DNA of 64,000 bases from Cacajao melanocephalus (GCA_963573385.1 CAUYLG010076964.1:1-64000); one strand, 5' to 3'. Positions 37,771 through 53,938 are shown, counted from the first letter of the stretch. Numbers and translations: made by a program. The notes: generated from the letters alone by a model not told the origin.

Positions 37771-38505
37771 CTATCAAATCTGTTTAGATCCATGAGATCA
37801 TAATGACACTTTAAAAAAGCATGTGCACAACTAGTTGGTGACTACTGGAAGAAGGCAAAAAACAAACTCATTATTTTGAAAACTGATGAGTGAAGAAAAG
37901 GGATCAAGCATTTATCTAGCTTTTCATATATAAACTCTACCACCAGGAAACCAAATAGTAGATGATGGGAAGTTTCTCTTTATAGAAGCACTCAAGCTTG
38001 TGAAAAAAAAAAGATAGAATTAGACTGCTACCAATTTGCAACTCCTATTGACTTAATGGTTCAGTGTTTGCCAAAATCACACCCACACACTCACAAATGA
38101 TATTATGTGTACCGTGATGGAGTTCCACACTCCTAGCTATGAAGTAGTCCTGCCAAAACAATTGAGCATGACATTTCAAGTCATCAAGCTCTTAGAAGCA
38201 ACTACCAATTTATGGGATAAACAGAGGACCATGTGAAACAAAACCATTAGCATGCTATAAGCAAAATTCAGACTACAAAAAACTCTACAGGACAAACGAC
38301 ACAGTTTCTGCAACAAATATGAAAATGTAAAAGGGAAGGAGAAAATGAGAAAGAGAGGGAGAGAGAGAAATCAACCAATCATAATATGTGGGTGTTATTT
38401 GGATCCTAGTTCAAAAACAGTAAATAATAAACCAACAAACGTTAACAACATTTGAGAGAAAATTTAAAATGTGGAAAGACTGGTTATTTGATGATATTCA
38501 AGAAT
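37770..38505 (+). mobile_element. Ancient LINE 3'-region (second copy of the shared family)
   Basis: 'tatcaaatctgtttagatcc', 'atgagatcataatgacactt', 'gggatcaagcatttatct', 'ctctaccaccaggaaaccaa' match the copies at 29480 and 57960. It continues after two Alu units to about 39245. Confidence 0.55.
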
Positions 38506-38508
38506 TAG

Positions 38509-38658
38509 TGGCTGGTGAGGTGGCACACATCTGTAATCCCAGCACTTTGGAAGGCTGAGGCAAGAGGATCTCTTGAACCCAGGAATTCAAGGCAGCAGTG
38601 AGCTATGATCACACCACTGCACTCCAGCCTGGGCAACAGAGTGAGACCCTGACTCTGG
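38509..38658 (+). mobile_element. Alu-related monomer (FRAM-like)
   Basis: One monomer, with 'gagctatgatcacaccactg' and 'cagagtgagaccctg', and no A tail. It lies directly before a dimeric Alu. Confidence 0.8.
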
Positions 38659-38672
38659 GGGCCATGGAGTTA

Positions 38673-38959
<287 letters not shown>

Positions 38960-39245
38960 GAAAAAATAATGATTAATTTTAAGGGTGTGATAATACTATT
39001 GTAGATATGCCAAAAATAGTTATATTTTAGAGTTATGTACTTAAATGTTTGTGGGTAAAATAAAATCAGGTTATCAGGGCTTTTCATCAAGCTAACATGA
39101 ACAGGGCAAAGGGAAAGAGGCATAGATGAGTAAGACTGGCTGTGAGTAGACATGGGTGAAATAGACACATGGAAGTTAATTGTTGCAGTCTGTTTACTTT
39201 TACATACTTGAAAATTTCCTATGATTGAAAAAAAAGTTGTTTTCA
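38960..39245 (+). mobile_element. Ancient LINE 3' end, downstream part
   Basis: 'gggtgtgataatactattgt' and 'tacttgaaaatttcctatga' continue the element split by the Alus and reach a 3' terminus near 'gattgaaaaaaaagtt'. Confidence 0.5.
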
Positions 39246-39395
39246 CATGAAAATGCTTCAATTCCTCTCACATAACATAAATATGTACAAAGTGCCACAA
39301 AGACAGAGATGACAGTATAGCTAACTTAGATGTCTGAGGGAACTGGAAAATAAACCTGAAACTCTAAAGCTAAAATTGTATCTCTTAAATATTAG

Positions 39396-39769
<374 letters not shown>

Positions 39770-39782
39770 TAAATAGTATTAG

Positions 39783-40155
39783 TTTTTAACTTTAAATTTA
39801 TACATGGTATAGCTTTTGTCTCCAACATGACTTCCCCAAATTGATATCAATTGTCCTATCAATTGCATATTAAAATGAATGCAGCATTTTCTCATTCATG
39901 AAAGGAAATCAATGAAAAGAGTCATAACTATCCAGTTTGCTTCTTTATTAAAACATAGTAAGGATTTAATCCACAGGTATATCACTAAGAATAGAAAATA
40001 ACACTGAGTTTTGTTGCTGTTGGCTATGCAATTTACCCTGGCCCAGATAGAGAGGATTCATCAGGAAATGGGAGAATACACATTTTAAGCAAAGCCTGTA
40101 ACTTGTCACTCAATGAATCCCAACAATTTTTAACAAATAATGGCCCCTAATTTTT
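39783..40155. other. Unassigned AT-rich DNA
   Basis: Nothing recognised. The 12-bp word aatttttaacaa occurs twice just before the next Alu (near 40124 and 40149). Confidence 0.5.
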
Positions 40156-40160
40156 AACAA

Positions 40161-40487
<327 letters not shown>

Positions 40488-40829
40488 TTAATATATGTTA
40501 ATTGGGGCAATATACAATAACAGAAAGCTATGAATTAAGCAATACTAAATGAAGTTGAATTTTATAAGCCACAACTATTTTGCATTTAAAATACAACTAT
40601 ACGATTTTTTAAAATTTAGCCTACATACAATGCTTATGCAGCATAAATTCACACATCCCATGCAGTAACCCTAAGTCTTCCCAGAAGTGCAAGACCTAAA
40701 GGATGATACCAATGGCATAACATATCCCAAATCTTCTTTATGAATCACTGAACATTTAGGATGATGCCTTACAAATGGGAATATTATAGTAACAGAATCT
40801 AAAGACAAAAATAGCTCAGTAATTTTTTT

Positions 40830-41055
40830 AAAAAGCTCTTCAGAGTCAGACAGCCTGAATTCAAATCCTAGCGCTACCAGTTTCTAGCATACCTCAAAAA
40901 TTATCCCTACACCTTATTTCGCTCATCTACAAGGAAAAAAAAAAGAAAATAATAGTACTTCCTTCATAGGGTTATTTTAAGGATTCAATGAGTTAATATA
41001 TGTAAAACACTTAGTACCTAAGTAAACGTTAAATAAGTGTTGTTTCATTAATTCT
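40830..41055 (+). mobile_element. MIR SINE, nearly complete
   Basis: 'cagagtcagacagcctgaat', 'ttcaaatcctagcgctacca', 'atagggttattttaaggatt', 'caatgagttaatatatgtaa', 'gttaaataagtgttgttt': one of the best-preserved MIRs in the window. Confidence 0.88.
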
Positions 41056-41059
41056 AGAA

Positions 41060-42025
41060 TTTAGCCTCCTGTCCCTCAGAGTGCGATATAAACTCAACAT
41101 GTTTTATTTCTTTTTGTTACTAAAATTTAGAAAGACAAAGCTGAAAAAGGAAGGTCTCAGAATCACCCTACTGGGAAACATTAGTTAAACTATAAACATA
41201 CGTTTACTAATAAGCTGTACTGGCATAGTAGGCTAAATACCACTTTGGCAGCCTTGACAACTGTGCAGTATTTATAAGAGTTATGAAATGTGGCATATAG
41301 AAATGTAAAGGCATATCGACATAAAGTTTATGCCAAATTTGAGGCGTAAACTTTATTTTTCCAGAGCATTTTTCTTTAATACCACTGAGGACAATCCTAG
41401 CTGCCCTTTCCTTTCCAACAAAGCCAGGTTCAATAAAAATGAAAACACTAACAACCTCATTTGAGGCTGAACTTTAAGAAATCCTTTAAATGCAAAACTA
41501 AGCCCATCCCTGCTTCATATTTAATTTGCAATAGGATATCTAGCAGCTGTCAAGGGACCTGGAAGGGTTTGTTGGCTGATGACTGGATGCCTGCTGAGAA
41601 GGGCTCCACACACAGGTAATACTCAATTGCAGACAAAATCTTAAGACCCACATCTCGCTCTCCTTTAAAGTTAATCTGAACAAACTGTACATGACAGGAA
41701 ACGAAAAAGGAGCCTTTCTTCTTTACCATGGCATTGGGACTTCCTGAGTTTTTCATTCCATTACTGATTGGTCCAGAACTATTTCCTTCTAACTATTCCC
41801 AATTGTGTATGTCAGACGTAATTAGGACTGTACACTAAAGAGAAGTGGTAAAATGTAATAATGCCATTAAATCTGAGAAATATTTTTTACTTTAACCCTC
41901 AGTGTATCAGGAAAAACAGCCAGTAGTTAACATCTGGCTCCAATGAAACCTTTATATTGTTAGGCTATTTAATGAAGAATGCATAGAAATATGAATAAAA
42001 AGACAGTGAAAACAATTTTATTAGA
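41060..42025. other. Unassigned DNA
   Basis: No repeat recognised. A minus frame (41550-41756) is the least repeat-like frame in the window but resembles no protein I know and has no splice context I can defend. Confidence 0.45.
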
Positions 42026-42031
42026 AATATA

Positions 42032-42326
<295 letters not shown>

Positions 42327-42345
42327 TTTAACAAGAATCTAAACA

Positions 42346-42642
42346 TGCCAGGCATGATAGCTCCCATCTGTAATCCCAGCACTTTGGGACGCCAAGGCGG
42401 GAGGATCGCGGGAGGATCACTTGAGCTCAGGAGTTTGAGATCAGCCTGGGCAACACAGCAAGACTCCATCGCCACAAAAATAAAAAATTAGCTGGATGTG
42501 GTAACACATGCCTATAGTTCCAGCTACCCAGAAGGCTGAGGCAGGAGGATGACTTGAGCTTAGGAAGTCAGGGCTTCAGTGAGCTATGACTTCACCACTA
42601 CACTCTAGCCTGTACGACAGAGCAAGGCCCTGTCTCAAAAAT
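42346..42642 (+). mobile_element. Alu, AluJ-like, with a 10-bp internal duplication
   Basis: Sense dimer. 'gcgggaggatc' occurs twice in tandem in the left arm. Duplication aagaatctaaaca (42333-42345) and aagaatttaaaca (42643-42655), one difference. Confidence 0.94.
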
Positions 42643-42655
42643 AAGAATTTAAACA

Positions 42656-43735
42656 CATGTAGCCTTTTGTATCAGGTAAATTTTGGTGCTTAACACCATA
42701 AAATATTTTTAAACTATCATATATCCTTTCAGAACAAGATGGTCTAGGTTCTTGTCACAAAAATATTGCTCGATAAAGGCCTTCCTATTGAATGACTAGA
42801 TGAGAGACATTTTTTGTTTGTTCTTAGAAATACGTCAATTCATATTGACAAATATGAAATATGTCACGTCATCTGAATTTTCTCATAATTCCTCTAGGAA
42901 GTTGTAATCTGAAGACCCAAAGTCTGAAATTTCACTTATCTGGCCAATTCTATCATCATCGTCATTAGCCAGAAATGCTATCTCTTTGCATTTATTTTGA
43001 TTTAATAACTGTGAAACATGTCAGATTTTTTCTTGTCCATTTTAAGTGGAAAATGAAAAATTATAAATTTCAACTATATTCAAATGAAGGCTAAAAGTAG
43101 ACTAAAAACAAGGTGTTTCCAGTCCTTTTTAATACATTCTTGAAATATAATGTTCTGGGTGCCACAGTAAGAAAAGGAAGACAATCTATTTCACTATTTT
43201 ATCTTCATTATTTAGGTGATTTCATCATTATTCACGTTCTTATTTCAGTCTTTTTTAGCATACTTGGAAATAACTGATGAGTAATGATGAATGATAATAA
43301 TTCCTATAATGATAAAATAATAAAATGTTTCAAGATGCAGGAAATATGATCCCTGAAGTCTCATCATGACTTAGATTTATAGGCGGTCCAGTGGACATTT
43401 GGTGATAGCAAGAGAGAATAAGTTTTTTTCAGTTTTTCAAATGATCAATTTTCTCCTTTTTCTTTTGTTAGCCTCTAGGAAAGAATAAATGCCAATCTTT
43501 TCAATTAGTCAAAACCACTCAAAATTGTAATAGTTAAAACTGTTCAAAAACAAAACTTGAAAACAAAACTGGAGCCAATGGACCCCAACAGGACCCCAAG
43601 GGTCAAGAACGCTTTGCCTCAAATTATCTTAAATGTTGGTACCAGAAGGACTGAAAACCACAAATGCAAATAAAGCACCTATTAAATTAGAAATATTATT
43701 TTCAATGAAAGGATAGACTATAACGGGTGTTCCAA
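42656..43735. other. Unassigned AT-rich DNA
   Basis: Nothing recognised. Confidence 0.45.
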
Positions 43736-43739
43736 ATTA

Positions 43740-44115
43740 CCAGTAGTACTATAAATTAACACAACACTTTTTGAAGGAATGGTATCAAAAACTATTTTTA
43801 AAAACTTAATCCTTTTAAACTCAGAAATCAAACTTTTTCAACCATAAGAAATAATCTGTTGCCTTCAATGCATTCGAAAATAAATAGAAATAAAAATTAA
43901 AATAAAAAATCTGAAATGTCTAGAAAACTATATCAATAAACGTATTTATTGCAATGATATTCCTAAAAGTGAAAAGTCAGAAAAGACTAAGAAACGCAGG
44001 ACTAAGGAATGGCCTATCATACAGCCAATTTAAAATGATGGTGAGAAGACTATACAGCAACACAGAATACGGTTCTTCATCTTTATTTCAGATGAGACCT
44101 TTCACTTTTACTCTA
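43740..44115 (+). mobile_element. Ancient LINE-1 ORF2-end fragment
   Basis: 'taaattaacacaacactttt', 'acgtatttattgcaatgata', 'ggactaaggaatggcctatc' and 'cagccaatttaaaatgatgg' are in L1M ORF2 C-terminal order, strongly diverged. Confidence 0.5.
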
Positions 44116-44639
44116 AATCTGAACAGATACTGCTATAAGGCAATACTCACAGATATTCACCAAGTAAGCATTTAAGATAAAAATATCAAACAAACTTGAA
44201 TATTTTCATATTACCACCTATCCCAAACGTATTCTCACCTCCACACACCCTTTTGTGACTGCCAAAACCACCCAAACCAAATCATTTCAGTGCATTTTAT
44301 GCAGTTTTGGTTCACCCCTACACTGAGCACTGCCCAGCAAATAGATATTAGTTAATGACCGGCATATAGTAAGTGACTTAATTAAATGAAAAATGTAGTA
44401 CATACAATTAAACACTACACTTCAGCTATGCTAAAGCAGGCACTGTGTGCACACACATATACACACATACGAAGCCAAAAAAATAACGGTAGTTATATTC
44501 CTATGGGAGATTTTTTTTGGTAGTTCTCACATTTCAACTAAAAATTTTAAAGCAAAATGACCCACCTACCAAATTGTTTAATCTAAGCTAAAAACAATAC
44601 ACTTTGAAATGCTATTCCAGGGAGACTGCTGGGACACTG

Positions 44640-45010
44640 GTGTCATCATACATTCATTACAGCACTGTAAACTGATACAACTCTTTTGGAAAGCAATGTG
44701 TAATATGTGTCAAAAAAACATAAATGTGTTTATACCTTTGGCCTAAAAACTTCTACCCTGGGAATTTATCACAAGGAAATAACATAAAAGAAAAACATGT
44801 GCAAAGATATTTGATGTAACATTGTAATATTTTAAAATATTTAAAATGCCCAACAATAAAAAATTGGCTAAGTAACTAATGGCATATTCTTTTAAAAACA
44901 GGAAATATAAAAAATACACAAGAACAAGGAAAACATAACAAATAATAAGTTAAAAAAAAGCAGAACATAAATAATGCTGAATAAAAAGAGCAGAACTAAG
45001 TTGTGTTAAT
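44640..45010 (+). mobile_element. Ancient LINE-1 ORF2-end fragment
   Basis: 'ctgtaaactgatacaactct', 'tttggaaagcaatgtgtaat', 'acctttggcctaaaaacttc' and 'gggaatttatcacaaggaa' follow L1M. It covers the same part of L1 as 43740-44115 but is too different to be a recent duplicate. Confidence 0.55.
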
Positions 45011-46030
45011 TGATCCAACTAGCTAAATATTATCTTCATAATGGAAAAAGAGATGCACACACTAAGAAGAAGAAAAGTTGCTGTGTTAGAATGAGAGAAA
45101 TGTGTTAACATTTTTAAAGTATCTTGTAATGGGACTCTGGCAACAATGTTTAAAAATCAAAATATGAAAGGAAAATGGAGAATAATGGACAGTAATTTAA
45201 ATTTCTGAATAGAAAATTTAGAGTTTTAGATAGAATATCATAAAGCTTTTATTTAAAAAAATTCTGTTTTAGATAGATAAATTTCCTCAAGGCAAACAAA
45301 TATTAAGTATATTCATATGTAACTGTTCTTACAAAGTTCCAGAGAAGCCAAATTATGAACAAATTGTTACTATCCTTTCTAAAACAAGCCATTAATGGCT
45401 TAAAGTCATATGCTTTTTCTCAAGATTTTAAAAACATTCTTTGACATCTAATTGGATATTCATTAAGTAACAGAAATGGAAAGAGTGCCACCTACTGAAT
45501 TGTAATCACTGCCATATAAAAAAGGAGTTCGTTTGCTTATTTATGCTATAGAATTTGAAGTCCACAAAGAGTAAAATGGATGATAAAATATTACTAACAA
45601 TACAATAATGTATTTAACCATCATATTTTCACTACATAATACGTGGTGAAAATGAATTATAAATTTAAACCAAGTCTGATTACATGAGAGAAATGATCAA
45701 TTAATGCATGCTAATTCTACATGTGACATAAGCACAAAATATCAATAATTAAGCAACGCAATCATCCAACAGCTAACCACAGTGTTCACAAAAAAAAGAG
45801 AGAAAGAGAATGAGACGGGATACACACAACAGGAAGAGAGAAAAATCATTATACTTTTCTCGTGTGGTAAAACTAGATACAAATAACTACATGTAAGTAG
45901 TATTTTAATTAAAACATCTTAAATATGTCTAAGGGTTCAAAAAGATTAAAAGTTACTTAAAAGCAGATGACTACAACTAAAAGCAGATAAAAAAATGATG
46001 GAAGACAAATGCAGACATTGAAAAGATGAC
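45010..46030. other. Unassigned AT-rich DNA with one CTCF-like word
   Basis: 45486-45498 (tgccacctactga) matches 12 of 13 positions of the reverse CTCF core. No repeat recognised. Confidence 0.4.
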
Positions 46031-46031
46031 T

Positions 46032-46320
46032 GTAGCCAGGAACGGCGGTGACTCATGCCTGTTATCCCACTACTTTAGGAGGATGAGGTAGGAAGACTGC
46101 TTGAGCCCAGGAGTTCAAGACCAGTCTGAGCAACACAGCAAGACCCCACCTCTACAAAACACAAAAGTTAGCTGGGCATGGTGGTGCACACCAGTAGTTC
46201 CAGCCACTAAGGAGGCTGAGGTGGGAGGACTGCTTGAGCCTGGGAATGTGAGGCTGCAGTGAGCTACATGGCACCATGGCACTCCAGCCTGGGTGACAGG
46301 GCAAGACCCTGTCTCAAGAA
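46032..46320 (+). mobile_element. Alu, AluJ-like
   Basis: Diverged sense dimer with J-type 'gactgcttgagcccaggagt' and 'gcaagaccctgtctc'. Confidence 0.93.
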
Positions 46321-46619
46321 CATATTCACAAGGTCCAGCCTGTCCAGTTCCATGGGAAAGGTAGAGCAGAGCCTCACTTAACCAGAATACGGTAAAAGCC
46401 CCAAACAGACACAGAATAAGCCCTAGCAGGTGCACAGCATGTCAGAATTCCCAGATTAGAAAGAATTCCAGTGGGTACTATTACAAGTCCATATATTTAC
46501 TGTACTGTGTTTCTTCAGAAAACATAGTATGACAACCATTGTAGTCAGTGCTGATTTTTGAGAAACAGATTATAAATGTGGGCCTGCCCTCGGAAAATCA
46601 TATCTCAGATCTGTAAACA

Positions 46620-46705
46620 TTGATATCTAATTTGATTATAATAATTACCCAATGGAAGTTATTATTCCCATTTTACAAATGATGAAACTAGGGCTTAGAA
46701 GAGGA
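46620..46705 (-). mobile_element. MIR SINE fragment, antisense
   Basis: 'agttattattcccattttac' and 'aaatgatgaaactagggctt' are the antisense MIR core. Confidence 0.7.
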
Positions 46706-46841
46706 AATAACAGATAGACCTTACTGGGGAAAAAGTGAAAAAATGGCTTTGAATTGTCATGCTTCGATGACATACCAAACTATTAAATCTTTGGTAGTCA
46801 AACCATGACATGACAATAGTGACTATTAGATATCATTGGAC

Positions 46842-46900
46842 ATATATATATATATATTTATATATATATCTTATATTTATACATATAGATAGATAGATAT
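46842..46900. repeat. (TA)n-rich microsatellite with (GATA)n
   Basis: TA repeats broken by TTTA/TCTTA, then three GATA units. Confidence 0.93.
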
Positions 46901-47019
46901 AGCTTTAAGCCCCCATCTAAAAAAATTTAAGGTTAGTGTTTAATCTTTTAGAATAAAACTGATTTTAGTTTTTCTTTTACAGCAATTCTGTTCTAGGAAC
47001 TCAAATAATATTAATTCAG

Positions 47020-47315
47020 GGCTGGGTGTGGTGGCTCACACCTGTAATCCCAGCACTTTGGAGGGCCAAGGCCCGAGACTGCTTGAGGCCTGCAGTTCCA
47101 GACCAGCCTGGGCAATATAGTGAAACCTCATCTCCACAAAAAATTAAAAAATTAGGTGAGTGCGGTGGTGTATGTCTGCAATCCCAGCTGGTGGTAGGAT
47201 TGCTTGAGCCTAGGAGGCAGAGGTTGCAGTGAACTACGATCGCACCACTGCACTCCAGCCTGGGTGACAGAGGAAGACTCTGTCTCAAAAAAAAAAAAAA
47301 AAGAAAAGAAAAGAA
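47020..47315 (+). mobile_element. Alu, J-like
   Basis: Sense dimer with a deletion in the right arm ('cccagctggtggtaggattg') and an A tail decaying to AAAAG units. Confidence 0.93.
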
Positions 47316-47689
47316 TACTAATATCCTACAATGACAAACAGGCAAACAGGGCCATCTTTAAACAGGGTACTCATGAAACTCAATGAATGATAGGCGGGCC
47401 TCTGCCTCCCACACGGGGCGCAGTGCCTAACCAACACAGGCCCACCATCCTGTTTTAATTATTAGTTTTAAAGCAAGTGTACCTGCTGCTCTTAACATAA
47501 GCAACCATGTCTGCCCTGGGTACCAGGTTCTTGTCATGTTTTATAATCCTGAACTTTACCTGATTCCTATTTTTTAAAAATAAATAAAAGGTTTTGTTGG
47601 AAGATTCCCTGCAGACTATAAGGTCCATTCTAAAATTTAACTCCAGATCTGGCCAGTCTGCTGAAGATCTGCATATTCGGATATCTCAT

Positions 47690-48180
47690 TACCCAGCCAA
47701 TCTCCTAAGCTTGATACCTAGGCTCATCTCTGCAGCACTTCCTCTACAATTTATCACCGAATCCTGACCCTTCAATACCTCCCAAATTTGGTTCTTCCTA
47801 TTACCTGTCCCCTGGACAACTGCCACAAGCTCTATCAAGACTCTTCCAGTGATACCCCCTCTCCTGAGTCCATGCTTCTCAGTACCAACAGAATTTATAA
47901 TGCAATGATCCTAACCCCCTACCTAAAAAATATCCATGGATTCCCTTATTCCTGTAAGCACACTAGGTTAGAAACCTCTGATATTTATAGTATTGAAGCA
48001 CTCTGTTTTCCTTTAAGTATCCCAAATTATAATTTTAAATAGTATATAAACATTAGTCCAGCCCTCTGTAAGCTCTAGGAAACAGGGAAGGCCCTTTGTT
48101 TCTTTACCTGTCTTCAGAAATAAGCAGTGAGCCTGCAGACAGCAGGCTCTCCATAGCTCCTTGATGAATGAATGAAGGAA
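47690..48180 (+). mobile_element. LINE-2, sense, reaching the 3' end
   Basis: 'ctctgtaagctctaggaaac', 'agggaaggccctttgtttct' and 'gatgaatgaatgaagg' match the L2 3' terminus. The upstream pyrimidine-rich part is weaker. Confidence 0.6.
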
Positions 48181-48256
48181 AAAATCATTTTAAATTTCCT
48201 TTTGGCATCAATGGCATACAATCAGTATATAACCACTCTAAAAGAAGCAAATAACA

Positions 48257-49603
<1,347 letters not shown>

Positions 49604-49709
49604 AAGAAACCAATTTGAAAGCAAAAGAAACAAATGAAGAGCCACAATACAAACCTGTGTTCTTCTATCTGTGACCTTGAGAATAATGCCAGGGCCATGA
49701 ATGATACAC

Positions 49710-49830
49710 AAAAGATGGGGCCAAGACTACGAAACCTGGGATGCCACTGTCACGTCTATCACTTCAAAGCTGTGTGACCTTGGACAAGCTGATTTTTGCA
49801 ACTGTTCCCTCATTATTCTGAAAAACTTCC
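49710..49830 (+). mobile_element. MIR SINE fragment
   Basis: 'aaagctgtgtgaccttggac' is the hallmark MIR core, in sense. Confidence 0.7.
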
Positions 49831-49908
49831 TGTAAAAGCAGGAGTGAACAAGTTTCTCCATGTCTTGAATTTAACTCTCATAGAATAGCAGGACCAGAAG
49901 TTTTATGC

Positions 49909-49933
49909 AAAAAAAAAAAAAAAAAAAAAAAAA
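49909..49933. repeat. Isolated poly(A) of about 25
   Basis: Long A run without a recognisable retro-insert body. Confidence 0.9.
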
Positions 49934-50049
49934 TTGTGAAATGGAGAATAATTATAGGACTTAAAGAGAAAGCAAGACCTGGGTAAGTTACGGAGACAAA
50001 ACCAGTAATTAGAACACAATACATGAAATACGATGGTAGAGATATATAC

Positions 50050-50275
50050 TACATGGGCATTCAAGGAAGCCGGGATGGGCTTGGTGATGGAGGAGAACTC
50101 CATGCCAGCACGAGCTGACACAGGTACATGGTTCCTCTTGGGAAATATTAGCAGTTTAATGATTCTGAAGGTAAAGCACAAAGCAATGAGGGGCAAGAGA
50201 CTAAGATGTAAAGTGAGCAGAAGTCCTATCACACAGGGCCCTGTAGGTTTATGCTAAGAAACGTGTACTGACCAC
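50050..50275 (-). mobile_element. Probable LINE-2 antisense fragment
   Basis: 'cacacagggccctgtaggtt' followed by 'tatgctaagaaacgtgtact' parallels L2 antisense 'gggccttgtaggccatgctaaggagtttgg'. Confidence 0.5.
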
Positions 50276-50597
50276 CACAGGCACATCCCAACATCAAACC
50301 CTGGTATGATTTCAGGTATAATCTTCCAGCTCAGATGCTGCTGGATTTAAACAACAACCAAAAACAACAACAAGCAGCAATGCCTCCAGACAACTTCCCT
50401 GGATACACAGAAGGAACTTTCCCCAGACCCTAGAACTCCAGCCCAACAAGGAAATGAACAGGAAGCTATCTGAGAGGGCCAAGAGAGGGGCAGCCAGATC
50501 CTTAACTAGGGGGGCTGGGTGTGGAGGAGGCTTGCCATGTTGGGTGTTAGGGGACCAGGAGGTATTCTAGAAGCCTGTCCATTAAGAAAACTGTCTT

Positions 50598-50936
<339 letters not shown>

Positions 50937-51169
50937 AGTGCTTGGTAAAGGCACTCTTCTGCTTAGGAAAGTCCTCCTTAAGCAGACTTCCAAACAACAG
51001 CAGAAAGCAAGGCCAAAGAGGGGAGAGAGGAATATCTCACTCATCTCTTTACCTTCGACAGCAATTCCTTGTGTAGGATCCAACTCATGGCAGGCACCCA
51101 TAAACACAGCACTGAATAGAGTCAACTAAACCCTACTCCAGCTCTGCTCCCAATTCCCGATGCAACAGG

Positions 51170-51310
51170 AGGCAGGTTAATTCACCTATGTTTTTTAAAC
51201 TTCCATTTCTCATTTTTCTCCTTCCATAAATGGGAATGATAGCAGCATCTGCCTTTAGGACCTGTTCCAAGATTAAGTAAGATAATGCTTATGAATACAT
51301 TATGTGATAT
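51170..51310 (+). mobile_element. MIR SINE fragment
   Basis: 'ataaatgggaatgatagcag' and 'agattaagtaagataatgct' in sense order. Confidence 0.6.
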
Positions 51311-51477
51311 CAAGGATGAATTATTTGATGGCTGCTTTTACATTTTAACTTTTAAAAAACACAAACATTATTTTAGCAACTGAAAGTCACACAAATATCT
51401 TAACATTCCTCTATTAAATCAGTAAATAAATCTAAGTTGTAAGAACAAACATCTTTTCAGTAACTACAACTATTACT

Positions 51478-51636
51478 TATTTATTTATTTTTTTGAGACT
51501 GGGTCCCACTCTGTCACCCAGGCTGGAGTATAGTGGCTCACTGCAGCCTCCTAGACTCAAGCGATCCCTGTACCTCAGCCTCTGAGTAGCTGGGGCTATA
51601 CAGGCTTACACCACCATGCTTGGCTAAATTTTTTAT
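51478..51636 (-). mobile_element. Outer AluJ of a nest, right-arm half
   Basis: Antisense right arm, interrupted at 51636. The matching left arm lies at 52245-52375. taaattttttat is present at both breakpoints (51625-51636, 52245-52256). Confidence 0.9.
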
Positions 51637-52236
<600 letters not shown>

Positions 52237-52244
52237 GAGATTTT

Positions 52245-52375
52245 TAAATTTTTTATAGAAATAGGGTCTCACTATGTTGTCCAGGCTGGTCTCAAACTCC
52301 TGTGCTCAAGCGAACCTCCTGCCTTGGCCTCCAAACTGCTGGGATTACAGGCATGAGTCTTCACACCCAGCCAAA
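52245..52375 (-). mobile_element. Outer AluJ of the nest, left-arm half
   Basis: Resumes the outer element ('agggtctcactatgttgtcc', 'gtgctcaagcgaacctcct') and ends at 'cacacccagcc'. Confidence 0.9.
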
Positions 52376-52519
52376 GCTCTTTTTATTCTGATGCAAAAAA
52401 GAAAACTCCTCTCCATAAACGTTTTTGGTTTTCCCTGAAGAAAAACAGTCGCTCACTGTAACTGTAAGTAGCTGGAGAGCCACTAAAGTGTTTTATACTG
52501 TGGGATGTGTTCATTTTTC

Positions 52520-53490
52520 GTCTAATAGTTTCATGTAGAGGAGAAGGACAGTTCAGACAAGAGATAAAGCTTTAAACAAAGGAAGTGATGGGATCGTATT
52601 TTGAAAATTTTTTAGGAAACAAAATTAGCAGAACCAGAGATGGGGAATGAAGGAGAATGAAAGAGGTCGACGCCAATTCTCATGTTTCTAGCCTGAGTGA
52701 CTAAGTAGAGATGATGCCACCAACTGAGATGGATAACACAGGTGTATTCAGGGTAAGAAAACGTGGAAATGGCCTAACTGCAAGCGGCTGCAGGCTCTGA
52801 GAGGTGTGATGTGGAGGGCAGTCTAGGGGGCATCAGCATACAGACAGGGGTTCAAACCATGACAGTGGGAAGTCAACTATGAAACTAAGTAAAGTGAGAA
52901 ATATAGTAGGCAAAGGATAAAATTTTGGAAGCACCAATGGTTTGGAGGTGGGAGAGCCAGGGAAGATGCACCCAAGAAAGGCCTCGAGACGGAGCTCATC
53001 ACATAAGGAAAGTGAAGGGAGTATGATGACACTGAAGAAAAGCAGCTTCAGGAAGTGCCCAACAGTGATGAAAGCAGCAAAAAGCTTCAACAAGAGGAAT
53101 CCAGGGAAGAAAGTGGCAGCTGGGGCAAGGTAGTCTATGCATCTTCCCAAATTCCCACATGAACATAGGACAACTAATGTAACCAGGTGACAGAGTACAT
53201 CTATCAGTACCAAAATACAGGCAGGTGAGAACATGCCACCAAGAGCCACAAGACCCGAGTATGAGGCATCTGTTCAGGGGAAACAGTAAGAAGCGATGGG
53301 AAGACTGACCTGAAATAGGAGAACCCCAAAAGGGCCACCACGCCTCCGCTAGAAAGCCCCGGCAGCCCAACCAGAGAAGAGTGGCAGGAGCCGGGAAGGA
53401 TGGGACCACTTCAAGTACACGGAGTACGAGGGCCTGAGTGAGATCCAGTGGGGCTGGAAGTTGAGCCCAGGAGCTTTCAGACCTGACCCT
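52520..53490 (-). mobile_element. LINE-2 ORF2 region, antisense
   Basis: 'ttctagcctgagtgacta', 'ccaccaactgagatgg', 'ggcatcagcatacagacagg' and 'gtgcccaacagtgatgaaag' follow the L2 antisense consensus in order. The long minus-strand frames here (52833-53249, 52999-53493) are the decayed RT-side reading frame and are interrupted. Similarity fades after about 53150. Confidence 0.65.
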
Positions 53491-53715
53491 CACTGCTCTC
53501 TGCCAGGACAGAGCCTCACTGGGAGGACACAGCTGGCAGTGGAATCCCGTTGAGCAGAAAAAGGAAAACTGACATGAAGGAAAGAAGATCCAGGTAAAAG
53601 TGGTGGAGAAAAACAGAAAATCTCAGGGGCAAGTTCCCATATTTGGAACATTCCACAAAAACCACAGAAGAGGGAGCACTGCAAAGTCAGAGAAACCACC
53701 CTGAATCTCCTAAAG

Positions 53716-53938
53716 CAAGCTTGTCCAACCCACGGCCCACGGGCCATATGTGGCCCAGGACAGCTTTGAATGTGGCCCAACACAAATTCATAAACTTTCT
53801 TAAAACATTATGAGATGTTTTGATTTTTTTTTTCTAACTCATCAGCTATCATTGGTGTCAGTGTTTTCTGTGTGTGGCCAACGACAATCCTTCTTCTTCC
53901 AGTGTGGCCCAGGGAAGCCAAAAGATTGGACACCCATG
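53716..53938 (-). mobile_element. MER30-type hAT MITE, complete
   Basis: Ends CAAGCTTGTCCAACCC and (rc) CATGGGTGTCCAATC. Internal text 'ggcccaggacagctttgaat' and 'gtggcccagggaagccaaaa' is that of MER30. It is flanked by 8-bp copies tcctaaag (53708-53715) and ttctaaag (53939-53946), 7 of 8 identical, as expected for hAT integration. Confidence 0.9.

Noticed and set aside
41550..41756. Minus frame in low-repeat DNA as an exon
   Set aside because: No recognisable protein similarity and no convincing splice pair; kept only as a note.
43740..45010. Two L1 ORF2-end fragments as a recent tandem duplication
   Set aside because: They cover the same part of L1 but differ too much; independent insertions are more likely.
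52833..53493. 138- and 164-codon overlapping minus-strand frames as genes
   Set aside because: They overlap decayed L2 ORF2. Neither frame retains a recognisable reverse-transcriptase motif block.
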